From Deltaproteobacteria bacterium (GTDB lineage Bacteria; Desulfobacterota; Desulfobacteria; Desulfobacterales; ETH-SRB1): a DNA stretch of 34,574 nt. The first letter of the stretch is position 1. The number at the start of each line of letters is the position of its first letter. The notes beneath the pieces were generated by a model that was not told the DNA's origin, searched no databases, and was given only the letters and a program-made list of their open reading frames with translations. Shown here one piece after another: positions 8,976-16,853 of the stretch. The stretch spans positions 1 to 34,574 of the forward strand of contig JAJSZT010000036.1 of assembly GCA_030272815.1 (NCBI GenBank), read 5' to 3'. The position numbers and the translations under genes were made by a program.

Positions 8976-9015
8976 AATGGCTATTGAAGATTGAAGGTAT
9001 TCAATAGTCATTTTT
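8976..9015 (+). terminator. Terminator-like hairpin between rpsE and rpmD
   Basis: AATGGCTATTGAA (8976-8988) pairs with TTCAATAGTCATT (9000-9012) over 13 bp with one G-U pair, an 11-nt loop and a following T run (TTTTT, 9011-9015). This looks like a weak intrinsic terminator or attenuator inside the spc operon. The AT-rich stem makes it leaky at best, since rpmD, rplO and secY downstream have no clear promoter of their own here. Confidence 0.4.
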
Positions 9016-9052
9016 ATAACCCGCAACTCGTAACCCGTAAAGGGAAATATAA

Positions 9053-9247
9053 ATGTCTGGTAAATTGAAGGTGACTCTTGTTAAAAGCATGATCGGAAGG
9101 CCTGAAAAACATCGCAAAATATTGCGTAGTATGGGGCTTGCAAAGATAAACAGAACGGTCGAATTTATAGATACTCCTTCTATTCGGGGGATGATAAACA
9201 AGGTTTCGCATTTAGTGAAGGCTGAGGAGAAGATAGATGAGGCTTAA
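9053..9247 (+). CDS. rpmD: 50S ribosomal protein L30
   Basis: The 64-residue product follows the L30 pattern: [20 protein letters not shown], then LGL-like [22 protein letters not shown] (residues 28-49). It has the short bacterial length. The ATG at 9053 follows AAAGGGA. Its 3' end overlaps the rplO start by 11 bp, so rplO is probably translated by re-initiation or from its own internal SD. Confidence 0.94.
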   Translation: MSGKLKVTLVKSMIGRPEKHRKILRSMGLAKINRTVEFIDTPSIRGMINKVSHLVKAEEKIDEA

Positions 9248-9677
9248 TGAATTGTCACCGGCAATGGGATCTCGAAAATCTCGGAAACGTCCTGGTCGCG
9301 GTGTGGGCTCAGGAAGAGGTAAGACTGCCGGTAGAGGTACAAAGGGGCATAATAGTCGTTCCGGCGGAGGTGTGAGACCTGGTTTTGAAGGCGGTCAAAT
9401 GCCTATTCATCGTCGTTTGCCAAAACGTGGTTTTACAAATATTTTCAGAAAAAATATTGCTGTAGTTAATATACGTGACCTGTCGAGATTTGAGAAAAAC
9501 AGCATAGTAGATGAAGATGCTCTTTTTAACTCCGGCCTTGTTAAGGGTAAAATAGATGGTATCAAACTTCTTGCTCAAGGTGAGATAAAGATTCCTCTTA
9601 CGATACGGTTAAATAGCGCCAGCAAAAATGCCAGAGAGAAAATTATTGCTGCTGGTGGAAATATAGAGGTTTTATAG
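9237..9677 (+). CDS. rplO: 50S ribosomal protein L15
   Basis: The 146-residue protein has the glycine and arginine-rich N-terminal arm with [18 protein letters not shown] and [18 protein letters not shown], then a globular C-terminal domain ending [13 protein letters not shown]15 is a late-assembling core protein of 50S. Start ATG 9237 is inside rpmD with AGGAG upstream. It is one base away from secY. Confidence 0.97.
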   Translation: MRLNELSPAMGSRKSRKRPGRGVGSGRGKTAGRGTKGHNSRSGGGVRPGFEGGQMPIHRRLPKRGFTNIFRKNIAVVNIRDLSRFEKNSIVDEDALFNSGLVKGKIDGIKLLAQGEIKIPLTIRLNSASKNAREKIIAAGGNIEVL

Positions 9678-9678
9678 T

Positions 9679-10995
9679 ATGGCTGGCGAGGGGTTCGGAA
9701 ATATATTTAAAATACCCGAGCTAAAAAAAAGGATATTATACACTTTTGCTCTTCTTGTAGTTTACCGTATCGGAGTGCATGTTCCAACTCCCGGCATAGA
9801 TGCTGTTGCGCTCGCCTCATTTTTTGCTCGAGCAAAAGGGACTTTGCTTGGCCTGTTTGATATGTTTTCAGGCGGTGCGCTAGAGAGGCTCTCGGTTTTT
9901 GCTCTAGGGATAATGCCTTACATAAGTGCTTCTATTATTCTCCAACTCTTAACAGTAGTTATACCGCATCTTGAGAGGCTGTCAAAAGAGGGCGAGCAGG
10001 GACGAAAAAAGATTACACAATATACCCGTTACGGAACTGTATTGTTAAGCATAATACAAGGGTTCGGTATCAGCGTCGGCCTTGAACAAATGACTTCGCC
10101 TGGCGGTGCTCCTGTGGTTATACATCCTGGATGGGAATTCAGACTTATGACCGTAATTACCCTGACTGCAGGAACTGCCTTTATTATGTGGTTAGGTGAG
10201 CAAATAACAGAGAGAGGGATCGGTAATGGTATTTCACTTATAATATTTGCCGGTATTGTTGCCCGGCTGCCGACTGCGATAGCAAATACTTTTAAACTCC
10301 TTTCAACAGGAGAAATGGGAATCTTTTTAATCATAATTATGATAGTTTTTATGATAGCTGTCGTAGGTTGCATTATATTTGTTGAGCAGGGGCAGCGACG
10401 CATACCGGTACAATATGCTAAAAGGGTTGTGGGCCGGAAAATGTACGGAGGTCAGAGCACCCATCTTCCATTGAAAATTAATACCTCTGGAGTAATACCA
10501 CCTATTTTTGCATCATCAATTATGATGTTTCCGGCAACTATCGGCAGTTTTATAGCAATTGCATGGATACAGAATATTGTCTCCGCAATAACGCCCGGCA
10601 GCATTATTTATGAAGTATTATTTGTAGGTCTAATATTCTTTTTCTGTTATTTTTATACTGCCATCACATTTAACCCTGATGATGTTGCGGAAAATATGAA
10701 AAAACATGGCGGCTATATACCTGGTATCCGTCCTGGTAAGCGTACAGCGGACTATATTGAGAGAGTTTTGACTCGAATAACTCTTGGCGGGGCGATATAT
10801 GTTTCAGCAGTATGTGTGCTTCCGTCAATTTTAATATCAAAATTTAACGTTCCTTTTTATTTCGGCGGCACGGCTCTTCTTATAGTTGTTGGTGTAGCCA
10901 TTGATACTGTCTCTCAAATAGAATCACACATGTTGACACGTCATTACGAGGGTTTTTTAAAAAAGAGCGGAGATAGAGTTAAGGGAAGATTTTAA
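9679..10995 (+). CDS. secY: Preprotein translocase channel SecY
   Basis: The 438-residue inner-membrane protein has ten predicted hydrophobic helices and the SecY hallmarks: [15 protein letters not shown] (plug/TM2 region), the cytosolic loop [31 protein letters not shown] and the C-terminal [23 protein letters not shown], shortened here to its key parts. It forms the lateral-gate channel with SecE and SecG and exports the signal-peptide proteins encoded later in this window, including the secretin. It follows rplO by one base. Confidence 0.98.
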   Translation: MAGEGFGNIFKIPELKKRILYTFALLVVYRIGVHVPTPGIDAVALASFFARAKGTLLGLFDMFSGGALERLSVFALGIMPYISASIILQLLTVVIPHLERLSKEGEQGRKKITQYTRYGTVLLSIIQGFGISVGLEQMTSPGGAPVVIHPGWEFRLMTVITLTAGTAFIMWLGEQITERGIGNGISLIIFAGIVARLPTAIANTFKLLSTGEMGIFLIIIMIVFMIAVVGCIIFVEQGQRRIPVQYAKRVVGRKMYGGQSTHLPLKINTSGVIPPIFASSIMMFPATIGSFIAIAWIQNIVSAITPGSIIYEVLFVGLIFFFCYFYTAITFNPDDVAENMKKHGGYIPGIRPGKRTADYIERVLTRITLGGAIYVSAVCVLPSILISKFNVPFYFGGTALLIVVGVAIDTVSQIESHMLTRHYEGFLKKSGDRVKGRF

Positions 10996-10996
10996 G

Positions 10997-11752
10997 ATGG
11001 TGATTTTAAAATCATCCGAAGAGATTGAAAAGATTTATGCAAGTAATCAGGTCGTTGCAGAAATTCTTTCTAAACTTGAGTCGGAGATAACACCTGGAAT
11101 TGATACTCTTTATTTAAATGACCTTTCAGAACGTTTGGCTTATGAGAGAAATGCGATTCCGGCTTTCAAGGGATACAGGGGTTTTCCTTATTCAATATGC
11201 GCATCTCTTAATAACACGGTTGTACACGGATTTCCTTCTAAAACTCCGCTGAATGAAGGCGATATTATTAGCCTGGATTTTGGTGTTCTTTTAAACGGTT
11301 ATTACGGTGATTCAGCTATCACAGTGGCTGTTGGCAAGATATCCGAATCTACCAGAAGACTAACTCAGGCTACGGAAGAGGCCCTCTACGAAGGTATTGA
11401 AAAGGCGATTCCGGGCGGCAGGCTTTCTGATATTTCTCATGCAATCCAAACGCATGTTGAAGCGGCCGGTTTTTCTGTAGTTCGTAAGTTTGTGGGGCAT
11501 GGTATAGGAAGCAACCTTCATGAAGAACCTCAGATACCTAATTTTGGGAAGCCCGGTATGGGTGTCAGATTAAAACCCGGTATGACTTTGGCTATAGAAC
11601 CCATGGTGAATGAAAAAAATTATGATGTTGAAATACTTGAGGATGGATGGACGGTTGTAACAAAGGATGGTTCTTTGTCTGCACATTTTGAGCATACGAT
11701 TGCGATTACAGAAAGCGGTCCAATTATCTTAAGTAAAAGGGATGGGAGTTAA
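10997..11752 (+). CDS. map: Methionine aminopeptidase, type I
   Basis: The 251-residue enzyme removes the N-terminal methionine from nascent proteins. All five metal ligands are visible: D94 (SLDFG), D105 (YGDSA), H168 (GHGIG), E201 (AIEPM) and E232 (HFEHT). It belongs to the pitA-bread fold M24A family and has no N-terminal zinc-finger extension. It starts one base after the secY stop and ends two bases before infA, the common secY-map-infA arrangement. Confidence 0.97.
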   Translation: MVILKSSEEIEKIYASNQVVAEILSKLESEITPGIDTLYLNDLSERLAYERNAIPAFKGYRGFPYSICASLNNTVVHGFPSKTPLNEGDIISLDFGVLLNGYYGDSAITVAVGKISESTRRLTQATEEALYEGIEKAIPGGRLSDISHAIQTHVEAAGFSVVRKFVGHGIGSNLHEEPQIPNFGKPGMGVRLKPGMTLAIEPMVNEKNYDVEILEDGWTVVTKDGSLSAHFEHTIAITESGPIILSKRDGS

Positions 11753-11754
11753 AA

Positions 11755-11973
11755 ATGCCAAAGGAAGAGGCGATAAAGGTAGAGGGCAAGGTTCTTGAGG
11801 CTCTGCCCAATGCAATGTTTAAAGTTGAACTGGAAAATAAGCACGAGGTGCTTGCGCATATTTCCGGGAAAATGCGCATGCATTTTATAAAAATTTTGCC
11901 GGGAGATAAAGTTACAGTAGAACTTTCACCATATGATCTCTCTCGCGGCAGAATAACATACAGATCAAAGTAG
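11755..11973 (+). CDS. infA: Translation initiation factor IF-1
   Basis: The 72-residue OB-fold protein matches IF-1 along its length ([50 protein letters not shown]). It blocks the A site during initiation. Length is exactly that of the family. Its TAG stop lies inside a 33-bp palindrome that fills the start of the infA-rpmJ gap. Confidence 0.97.
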   Translation: MPKEEAIKVEGKVLEALPNAMFKVELENKHEVLAHISGKMRMHFIKILPGDKVTVELSPYDLSRGRITYRSK

Positions 11974-12000
11974 GGGCACGGCGCGCCGTGGCCCCTACTT
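11968..12000 (+). repeat. GC-rich palindrome spanning the infA stop codon
   Basis: AAGTAGGGGCACGGCGCG (11968-11985) is followed directly by its near-complement CGCCGTGGCCCCTACTT, differing by one extra G. It is much more GC-rich than its surroundings and contains the infA stop codon TAG (11971-11973). A T run (TTTTTT) begins about 7 nt after the stem, so it could slow RNA polymerase, but the spacing is poor for a terminator. It looks like a dispersed GGGGCACGGC-type palindrome. Confidence 0.75.
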
Positions 12001-12048
12001 GGGTCATTTTTTGATTTGGTATTCTGAGTGTTAAGGGGAGTTTTATTT

Positions 12049-12162
12049 ATGAAAGTAAGAGCATCAGTTAAAAAAATTTGCAGTAAGTGTAAAATAATTC
12101 GTAGAAAAGGTGTTGTAAGAGTGATCTGCGAAAATAAACGGCACAAACAGAGGCAGGGATAG
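12049..12162 (+). CDS. rpmJ: 50S ribosomal protein L36
   Basis: A 37-residue frame, [20 protein letters not shown] then [17 protein letters not shown], is the zinc-binding form of L36 with ligands C11, C14, C27 and H32. The ATG at 12049 follows AAGGGGAG. It lies between infA and rpsM as in most bacteria. Confidence 0.97.
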   Translation: MKVRASVKKICSKCKIIRRKGVVRVICENKRHKQRQG

Positions 12163-12175
12163 AGGAGGATAAACT

Positions 12176-12559
12176 TTGGCAAGAATTGCGGGTGTAGATT
12201 TACCTAGGCAAAAGCGGATTGAGATAGCGCTGACATACATTTATGGAATTGGCAGGACAATATCGAAAAGCATACTAACAAAGCTTAACATTGATCCTGA
12301 TATCAAGAGTGATGATTTGTCAGAAGCCGAGATCAATAATATCCGCAAGGTTATTGACAGTGAATATAAGGTTGAAGGTGAGCTCCGTACCGAAGTTTCT
12401 ATGAATATAAAAAGACTTATGGATTTTGGATCATATCGTGGCCTCCGCCACCGAAAATCGCTTCCTGTGCGGGGACAGAGGACAAGTACTAATGCGCGCA
12501 CAAGAAAGGGACCGAAAAGATCGGCTGTTAAGAAGAGAGGTGGAGAGAAAAGGAAGTGA
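12176..12559 (+). CDS. rpsM: 30S ribosomal protein S13
   Basis: The 127-residue protein starts [18 protein letters not shown] and has the helix-two-turns-helix region and the C-terminal tail [19 protein letters not shown] followed by ARTRKGPKR, which reaches the P-site tRNA. It starts at TTG (12176) right behind AGGAGG (12163-12168). It forms intersubunit bridges with L5. First gene of the classical alpha operon. Confidence 0.97.
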   Translation: MARIAGVDLPRQKRIEIALTYIYGIGRTISKSILTKLNIDPDIKSDDLSEAEINNIRKVIDSEYKVEGELRTEVSMNIKRLMDFGSYRGLRHRKSLPVRGQRTSTNARTRKGPKRSAVKKRGGEKRK

Positions 12560-12619
12560 TTCGGGTAATAAGTTTAATCTTAGCCCCGCAACCTGTAAGA
12601 GGAGAAAGAGGCTTTATTT

Positions 12620-13006
12620 ATGGCTAAAAGAGTCCGTACTAAAAAGAAAGAAAAGAAAAATATTCCGAATGGAATAGTGCATATTCAATCTACTTTCAAT
12701 AATACAATAATTACTATTACAGATCCTGCAGGTAATGTTGTTGCCTGGTCAAGCGCCGGCGTTCAGGGATTTAAAGGATCTCGAAAGAGCACACCATTTG
12801 CCGCTCAACTGGCAGCAGCAGACGCTGTAAAAAAGGCGATGGAACATGGGATGAAGAATGTTGAAGTATATGTAAAGGGTCCTGGAGCAGGAAGGGAATC
12901 GGCGCTTCGCTCATTGCAAGCCACAGGGTTTAATGTTGTTATGATCAAAGATGTTACTCCTATTCCGCATAATGGTTGCCGACCACCCAAAAGACGCAGG
13001 GTATAG
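12620..13006 (+). CDS. rpsK: 30S ribosomal protein S11
   Basis: The 128-residue product has [19 protein letters not shown], the block [15 protein letters not shown] and the C-terminus [18 protein letters not shown], all diagnostic of S11, which lies on the platform next to the E-site mRNA. The asparagine before glycine near the C-terminus is the isoaspartate site known in E. coli. SD is AGGAGAAAGAGG. Spacing to rpsD is 15 bp. Confidence 0.97.
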   Translation: MAKRVRTKKKEKKNIPNGIVHIQSTFNNTIITITDPAGNVVAWSSAGVQGFKGSRKSTPFAAQLAAADAVKKAMEHGMKNVEVYVKGPGAGRESALRSLQATGFNVVMIKDVTPIPHNGCRPPKRRRV

Positions 13007-13021
13007 ATAAAGGAGGAGAAT

Positions 13022-13651
13022 TTGGCAAGATATATAGGGTCAGTTTGTCGGCTATGCCGACGAGAAAACTTAAAATTGTTCCTAAAGGGAGATCGCTGTT
13101 ATTCTGATAAATGTGCTTTTGACAGACGGAGTTATCCACCGGGTCAGCATGGCCAGCGTCGTGGAAGAAAAAATTCAGACTACGCTATTCAGCTTCGTGA
13201 AAAACAGAAGGTAAAACGCATGTACGGTCTTTCCGAAAAGCAATTCCGTCTGTTTTTTAAGAGAGCGGACCGTCAGAAGGGTATAACTGGAACAAATTTA
13301 CTTGTATTGCTGGAACGCCGGCTTGATAACGTTGTTTATCGTTTGGGTTTTGTTAATTCAAGAACTCAAGGCCGTCAGCTTGTCAAGCATAGTCACTTCC
13401 TTATTAATGGCAAGAAGGTAAATATTCCTTCATATCTGATAAAAATGGGTGAGGTTGTTGAAATACGTGAAAAAAGCCGTAACATACAGGCCATAAAAGA
13501 TTCACTTGACGCCGTTGTTCGAAGAGGTATTCCACAGTGGCTTGATTTGGAAAAAGAGAACTTGAAGGGTATAGTAAAAGGTTATCCTGTCCGAGAAGAT
13601 CTGACAATGCCTATCCAGGAGCAGCTTATAGTGGAGCTTTATTCCAAGTAA
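13022..13651 (+). CDS. rpsD: 30S ribosomal protein S4 (zinc-type)
   Basis: The 209-residue protein has an N-terminal four-cysteine site (C9, C12, C26, C31), the [10 protein letters not shown] motif and an S4 RNA-binding domain ([18 protein letters not shown], about residues 98-115). S4 nucleates 30S body assembly and in E. coli represses the alpha operon. It starts at TTG (13022) behind AAGGAGG. It is followed by repeat copy 3. Confidence 0.97.
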   Translation: MARYIGSVCRLCRRENLKLFLKGDRCYSDKCAFDRRSYPPGQHGQRRGRKNSDYAIQLREKQKVKRMYGLSEKQFRLFFKRADRQKGITGTNLLVLLERRLDNVVYRLGFVNSRTQGRQLVKHSHFLINGKKVNIPSYLIKMGEVVEIREKSRNIQAIKDSLDAVVRRGIPQWLDLEKENLKGIVKGYPVREDLTMPIQEQLIVELYSK

Positions 13652-13670
13652 AAGACAGAATTTTTTCCTA

Positions 13671-13772
13671 TAGACTTTCAGATAAATAATTTTACTGCGT
13701 TATCAGTCGTCGACGTATAACTAATACGCCTTCCTCCTTCTATCCTTGTGAAATTATTTATCTGAAAGTCTA
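13671..13772 (+). repeat. Palindromic intergenic element, copy 3 of 3
   Basis: This 102-bp element in the rpsD-rpoA gap has 25-bp arms at 13671-13695 and 13748-13772 with one mismatch. The symmetry extends by two bases on each side (TATAGACTTT to AAAGTCTATA). Its interior has the palindrome CGTCGACG and matches copy 2 in reverse almost base for base, and copy 1 at its two shoulders. It shows no coding capacity. Confidence 0.88.
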
Positions 13773-13826
13773 TATTGGAATGAGAGAATAACTAATTTCC
13801 CATAAAATATAATCCGGAGATAAAAT

Positions 13827-14858
13827 ATGTCGTCAAATGAACTTATGTACATGAACTGGCAAGAAATGATAAGGCCGGAAAAGGTGCAGGTAACCAGCAA
13901 ACCTACTTATGGCAAGTTTGTTTGTGAGCCTCTTGAAAGAGGATTTGGCATAACGATTGGCAATTCTTTAAGGCGGATAATACTTTCTTCTTTGTATGGA
14001 TCTGCAATAGTAGCGGTAAAATTTGATACTGTAATGCATGAATTCAGTGTTATTCCAGATGTGCTCGAGGATGTTTCTGAGATTATTCTTAACTTGAAAG
14101 AGGTGCGTTTCAAAGTAGCCCATTCCGAACCAAAGACAGTTCGCATTAATGTCGAAGGAGAGGGAAAAGTAACTGCCGGCGATATAATCAGTGATGACGG
14201 AAGATGCGAAGTCCTTAACCCTGATGCACACATTGCAACTCTTTCCAAGAATGCGAAACTGAATATAACCATGACCGTTAAAGTCGGGAGAGGATATTCT
14301 TTATCCGAAGCAAATAAGGATGAAGATGCACCTTTAGGCACAATACCTGTTGATGCAGTATTTTCTCCTATTAAGCGTGCAAATTATGTAGTAGGTAATG
14401 CCAGGGTGGGGCAGAAAACTGACTATGATAAGCTCACCTTAGAGGTGTGGACAGATGGAAGCATACTGCCAGAGGATGCAGTCGCATACGCCGCCAAGAT
14501 TTTAAAAGAGCAGTTGACAATTTTTATTAATTTTGATGAAAAAATTGAACCGGAAGCCGAGAAGAAAGTTGATGAGCTGCAGGAGCCTCAGTTTAATGAA
14601 AACCTTTACAGAAGTGTTGATGAGCTTGAGCTTTCTGTTCGCAGCGCTAATTGCCTCAAAAATGCCGATATACTAAAGATTTATCAGTTGGTAAGTAAAA
14701 CCGAAGCAGAAATGCTTAAGACAAAAAACTTTGGTAGAAAATCTTTGAATGAGATTAAGGAAGTCTTAAGTGAGATGGGTCTTTCTTTGGGTATGAAGCT
14801 TGAAGGCTTTGTGCCTCCTGAGGAAGATACAGATGAAGGGGAGCAAGCTGATCTATGA
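13827..14858 (+). CDS. rpoA: RNA polymerase alpha subunit
   Basis: The 343-residue protein has the N-terminal dimerisation domain ([20 protein letters not shown] about residues 35-54, then [16 protein letters not shown]) that nucleates beta and beta-prime, a linker, and a C-terminal domain with [16 protein letters not shown] and [20 protein letters not shown], which binds UP elements and activators. Length is typical. Start ATG 13827 follows a CGGAGA SD. Its stop overlaps the rplQ start by 4 bp. Confidence 0.98.
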   Translation: MSSNELMYMNWQEMIRPEKVQVTSKPTYGKFVCEPLERGFGITIGNSLRRIILSSLYGSAIVAVKFDTVMHEFSVIPDVLEDVSEIILNLKEVRFKVAHSEPKTVRINVEGEGKVTAGDIISDDGRCEVLNPDAHIATLSKNAKLNITMTVKVGRGYSLSEANKDEDAPLGTIPVDAVFSPIKRANYVVGNARVGQKTDYDKLTLEVWTDGSILPEDAVAYAAKILKEQLTIFINFDEKIEPEAEKKVDELQEPQFNENLYRSVDELELSVRSANCLKNADILKIYQLVSKTEAEMLKTKNFGRKSLNEIKEVLSEMGLSLGMKLEGFVPPEEDTDEGEQADL

Positions 14859-15421
14859 GACATCGAAAAGCTGGATTGAAATTAAATAGAACTAGTAGTC
14901 ACAGAGATGCCATGTTCAGAAACATGGTCACTTCTCTGTTTAAATATGAACGTATCCGTACTACTGATACAAAAGCAAAAGGATTAAGACGCTGGGCAGA
15001 CCATCTGATTACTCTTGCAAAGCGGGGAGATCTTCATGCCAGACGGCAGGCGCTTTCAATAATAAGGGAGAAAGACGTCGTTTACAAGTTGTTTGGTGAA
15101 GCTAACGAGCGCTTTGGTACAATGTCAGGAGGATATACAAGGATTGTTAAACTGGGAAGACGTCCGGGAGATGCTGCGCTTGTTTCAATGATCGAACTCG
15201 TTACTCCGGAAAAGGAAAAGAGTAAAAAAAAGAAAACAAAGGGCAAAAAAAGTGCTGCTGTTGAAAAGAAACAGGTTGCAGAGGTTGCAGTAGAGAAAGT
15301 CAAGCCTGAGAAAAAAGAAGAAAAGCATGTAGAAAAGATAGCAGAAAAAAAATCTGCCGGTCCTGAAGAAGATATAGACAAGAAGGCAGATGAGATGGAC
15401 TTGGCGTCGAATAACACTTGA
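14855..15421 (+). CDS. rplQ: 50S ribosomal protein L17 with long charged C-terminal tail
   Basis: Residues 1-117 are a complete L17 ([53 protein letters not shown]). L17 usually ends near here. The product continues for about 70 residues of lysine, glutamate and alanine-rich sequence with little hydrophobic content, probably disordered. The ATG overlaps the rpoA stop (ATGA). It ends the operon, 31 bp from the convergent TPR gene, with no clear intrinsic terminator between them. Confidence 0.95.
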   Translation: MRHRKAGLKLNRTSSHRDAMFRNMVTSLFKYERIRTTDTKAKGLRRWADHLITLAKRGDLHARRQALSIIREKDVVYKLFGEANERFGTMSGGYTRIVKLGRRPGDAALVSMIELVTPEKEKSKKKKTKGKKSAAVEKKQVAEVAVEKVKPEKKEEKHVEKIAEKKSAGPEEDIDKKADEMDLASNNT

Positions 15422-15452
15422 CTTGGCAGTCAGATTCTTCTGGGGCATTGAA

Positions 15453-16442
15453 TTAAAAGAGATAATTAAAAGAAATTAACATACCGATATCATTATAACC
15501 GGCTGAAAAGCTGATTTTCGTATTTTCCTTTAATTTTTCTAAGAATTGTTTACTCTTATTTCTGTTGTATTTATGAGCGCTGCTGACTGAACCGTAAATA
15601 TTGCCGGCATAGAAACCTGTTTCAACAAAAGCTATAATTCCCCCCAGTGCAGCATTACCACTATCAAAAGCCTCATATGCAGCGCATATCATAGCTCCAT
15701 TCAGCAGGAATGCAATCAATGCATCCTGGTATCTTTCACAGTATAAAAATCCTGCCCCTGGAATTATAGACAAAATTTTCGCTAACTTTGGATTTTTTTT
15801 CGGGATTGTTGCCTCTCTGTTAAGTTCATCAGAAAGTTTTTTTAGACTGTATTTATGACTGTTCTGCCTGCTGATTTTAGAAAAATAAAGCTTTGCCTTT
15901 TCCCATGCCTCCATTTCAAGGTATATCCATCCTATCCTGTAAAAAGCTTTATCCTTAGTTTGCACATCGTCCGTTATTAGTATTAGATTATGAAGGTTGG
16001 AAATTGCAGGTACATATTCGGCAAGCATAACAAGGCATTCGCTGATCATGAAATAAGACTTTACTGACAAGTCGGTATCAGCATATCGATCGATAATTGT
16101 TTTAAAGGAATTAACTGCTTCTCTGAAACGCCTGCTTTTGAAATATGATTCTCCGATTTTATAAGCCGTCAATGGGGCCCTGGCATCTTCAGGAAAAAAA
16201 TATATAAACCTTTTGTATTCGCCTATGGCTCTGAAATACTCTTCGTTTGAAAAATAATATTCTGCAAAATTATACTGGGTATCAGGATCTATTTTAAGAA
16301 CAGGGCCTGCATAGGATTGAGAAAAGGACGGTAAAAGAACAAAACCCGCAAAAAAGATTATAATAAAGTTGAGCTTTAACTTATAAATAGAGACCTTTGA
16401 AAAATGCCTGATTTTGTTCAAGTTCAATGTTCTATTTCCCAC
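15453..16442 (-). CDS. Exported TPR-repeat protein with hydrophobic C-terminal part
   Basis: The 329-residue product has an N-terminal hydrophobic segment (about residues 24-40) with a plausible signal peptidase site after QSYA, then TPR-like helices in tandem (about 56-200: AEYYFSNEEYFRAIGEYKRF, AYKIGESYFKSRRFREAV, FYRIGWIYLEMEAWEKAKLY). A second part (about 223-280) has IPGAGFLYCERYQDALIAFL and further hydrophobic stretches that may insert in a membrane, ending in LLISFNYLF-like strand residues. It overlaps the YidD-like gene by 19 bp, so the two are probably made together. Function unknown; a periplasmic or outer-membrane assembly role is a guess. Confidence 0.75.
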   Translation of the reverse strand: MGNRTLNLNKIRHFSKVSIYKLKLNFIIIFFAGFVLLPSFSQSYAGPVLKIDPDTQYNFAEYYFSNEEYFRAIGEYKRFIYFFPEDARAPLTAYKIGESYFKSRRFREAVNSFKTIIDRYADTDLSVKSYFMISECLVMLAEYVPAISNLHNLILITDDVQTKDKAFYRIGWIYLEMEAWEKAKLYFSKISRQNSHKYSLKKLSDELNREATIPKKNPKLAKILSIIPGAGFLYCERYQDALIAFLLNGAMICAAYEAFDSGNAALGGIIAFVETGFYAGNIYGSVSSAHKYNRNKSKQFLEKLKENTKISFSAGYNDIGMLISFNYLF

Positions 16443-16846
16443 CAGAAATCATTATTGCGTACAGGATCGTAACAGCGCATTTTACCGTTGATCCAGACAG
16501 GAGGAGAAAGCCTGACTTCATCCCTGCCGCAGCGCATAAGGCGGTCGCATGTCATGATATAGCCCACTACGGAGCCGTGCTTTTTGAGTGCATCAATGCA
16601 GTATTTTGAGCATGTGGGATACATGGAGCAACGACTACCTACAACCGTTGAAATATATTTTCTATAAAACTCAACAGGATAGATAAAAGAATTCGCCGGG
16701 TTATCAACCTTGTCGTCAGAAACGAAACTGTTTTCCATTATCAGCCTGTTTTCAAGGGCACAGGCAGTGCAACAGATTAAGCCGGCAAAAAAAGAGATAG
16801 TTAACACTTTAGCTTTTTGAAAAAAAAATTTGGAAAGTCTTTTCAT
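16424..16846 (-). CDS. Secreted YidD-like protein (membrane insertion efficiency factor family)
   Basis: Residues about 56-110 match the YidD core: YPVEFYRKYISTVVGSRCSM, YPTCSKYCIDALKKHG and a terminal RLMRCGRD, with the family's conserved cysteines. Ordinary YidD is about 80 residues, acts at the cytoplasmic face with YidC and has no export signal. Here residues 1-30 form a signal peptide (LTISFFAGLICCTACA, likely cut after ACA) and the C-terminus is extended with WINGKMRCYDPVRNNDFWW. It lies 7 bp downstream of gspE and overlaps the TPR gene. This is a YidD paralogue, probably not the housekeeping one. Confidence 0.85.
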   Translation of the reverse strand: MKRLSKFFFQKAKVLTISFFAGLICCTACALENRLIMENSFVSDDKVDNPANSFIYPVEFYRKYISTVVGSRCSMYPTCSKYCIDALKKHGSVVGYIMTCDRLMRCGRDEVRLSPPVWINGKMRCYDPVRNNDFWWEIEH

Positions 16847-16853
16847 TTGCCGG

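Noticed and set aside
12426-12677. 83-codon + strand frame between rpsM and rpsK
   Set aside because: It overlaps both ribosomal genes in another frame and has no independent support.
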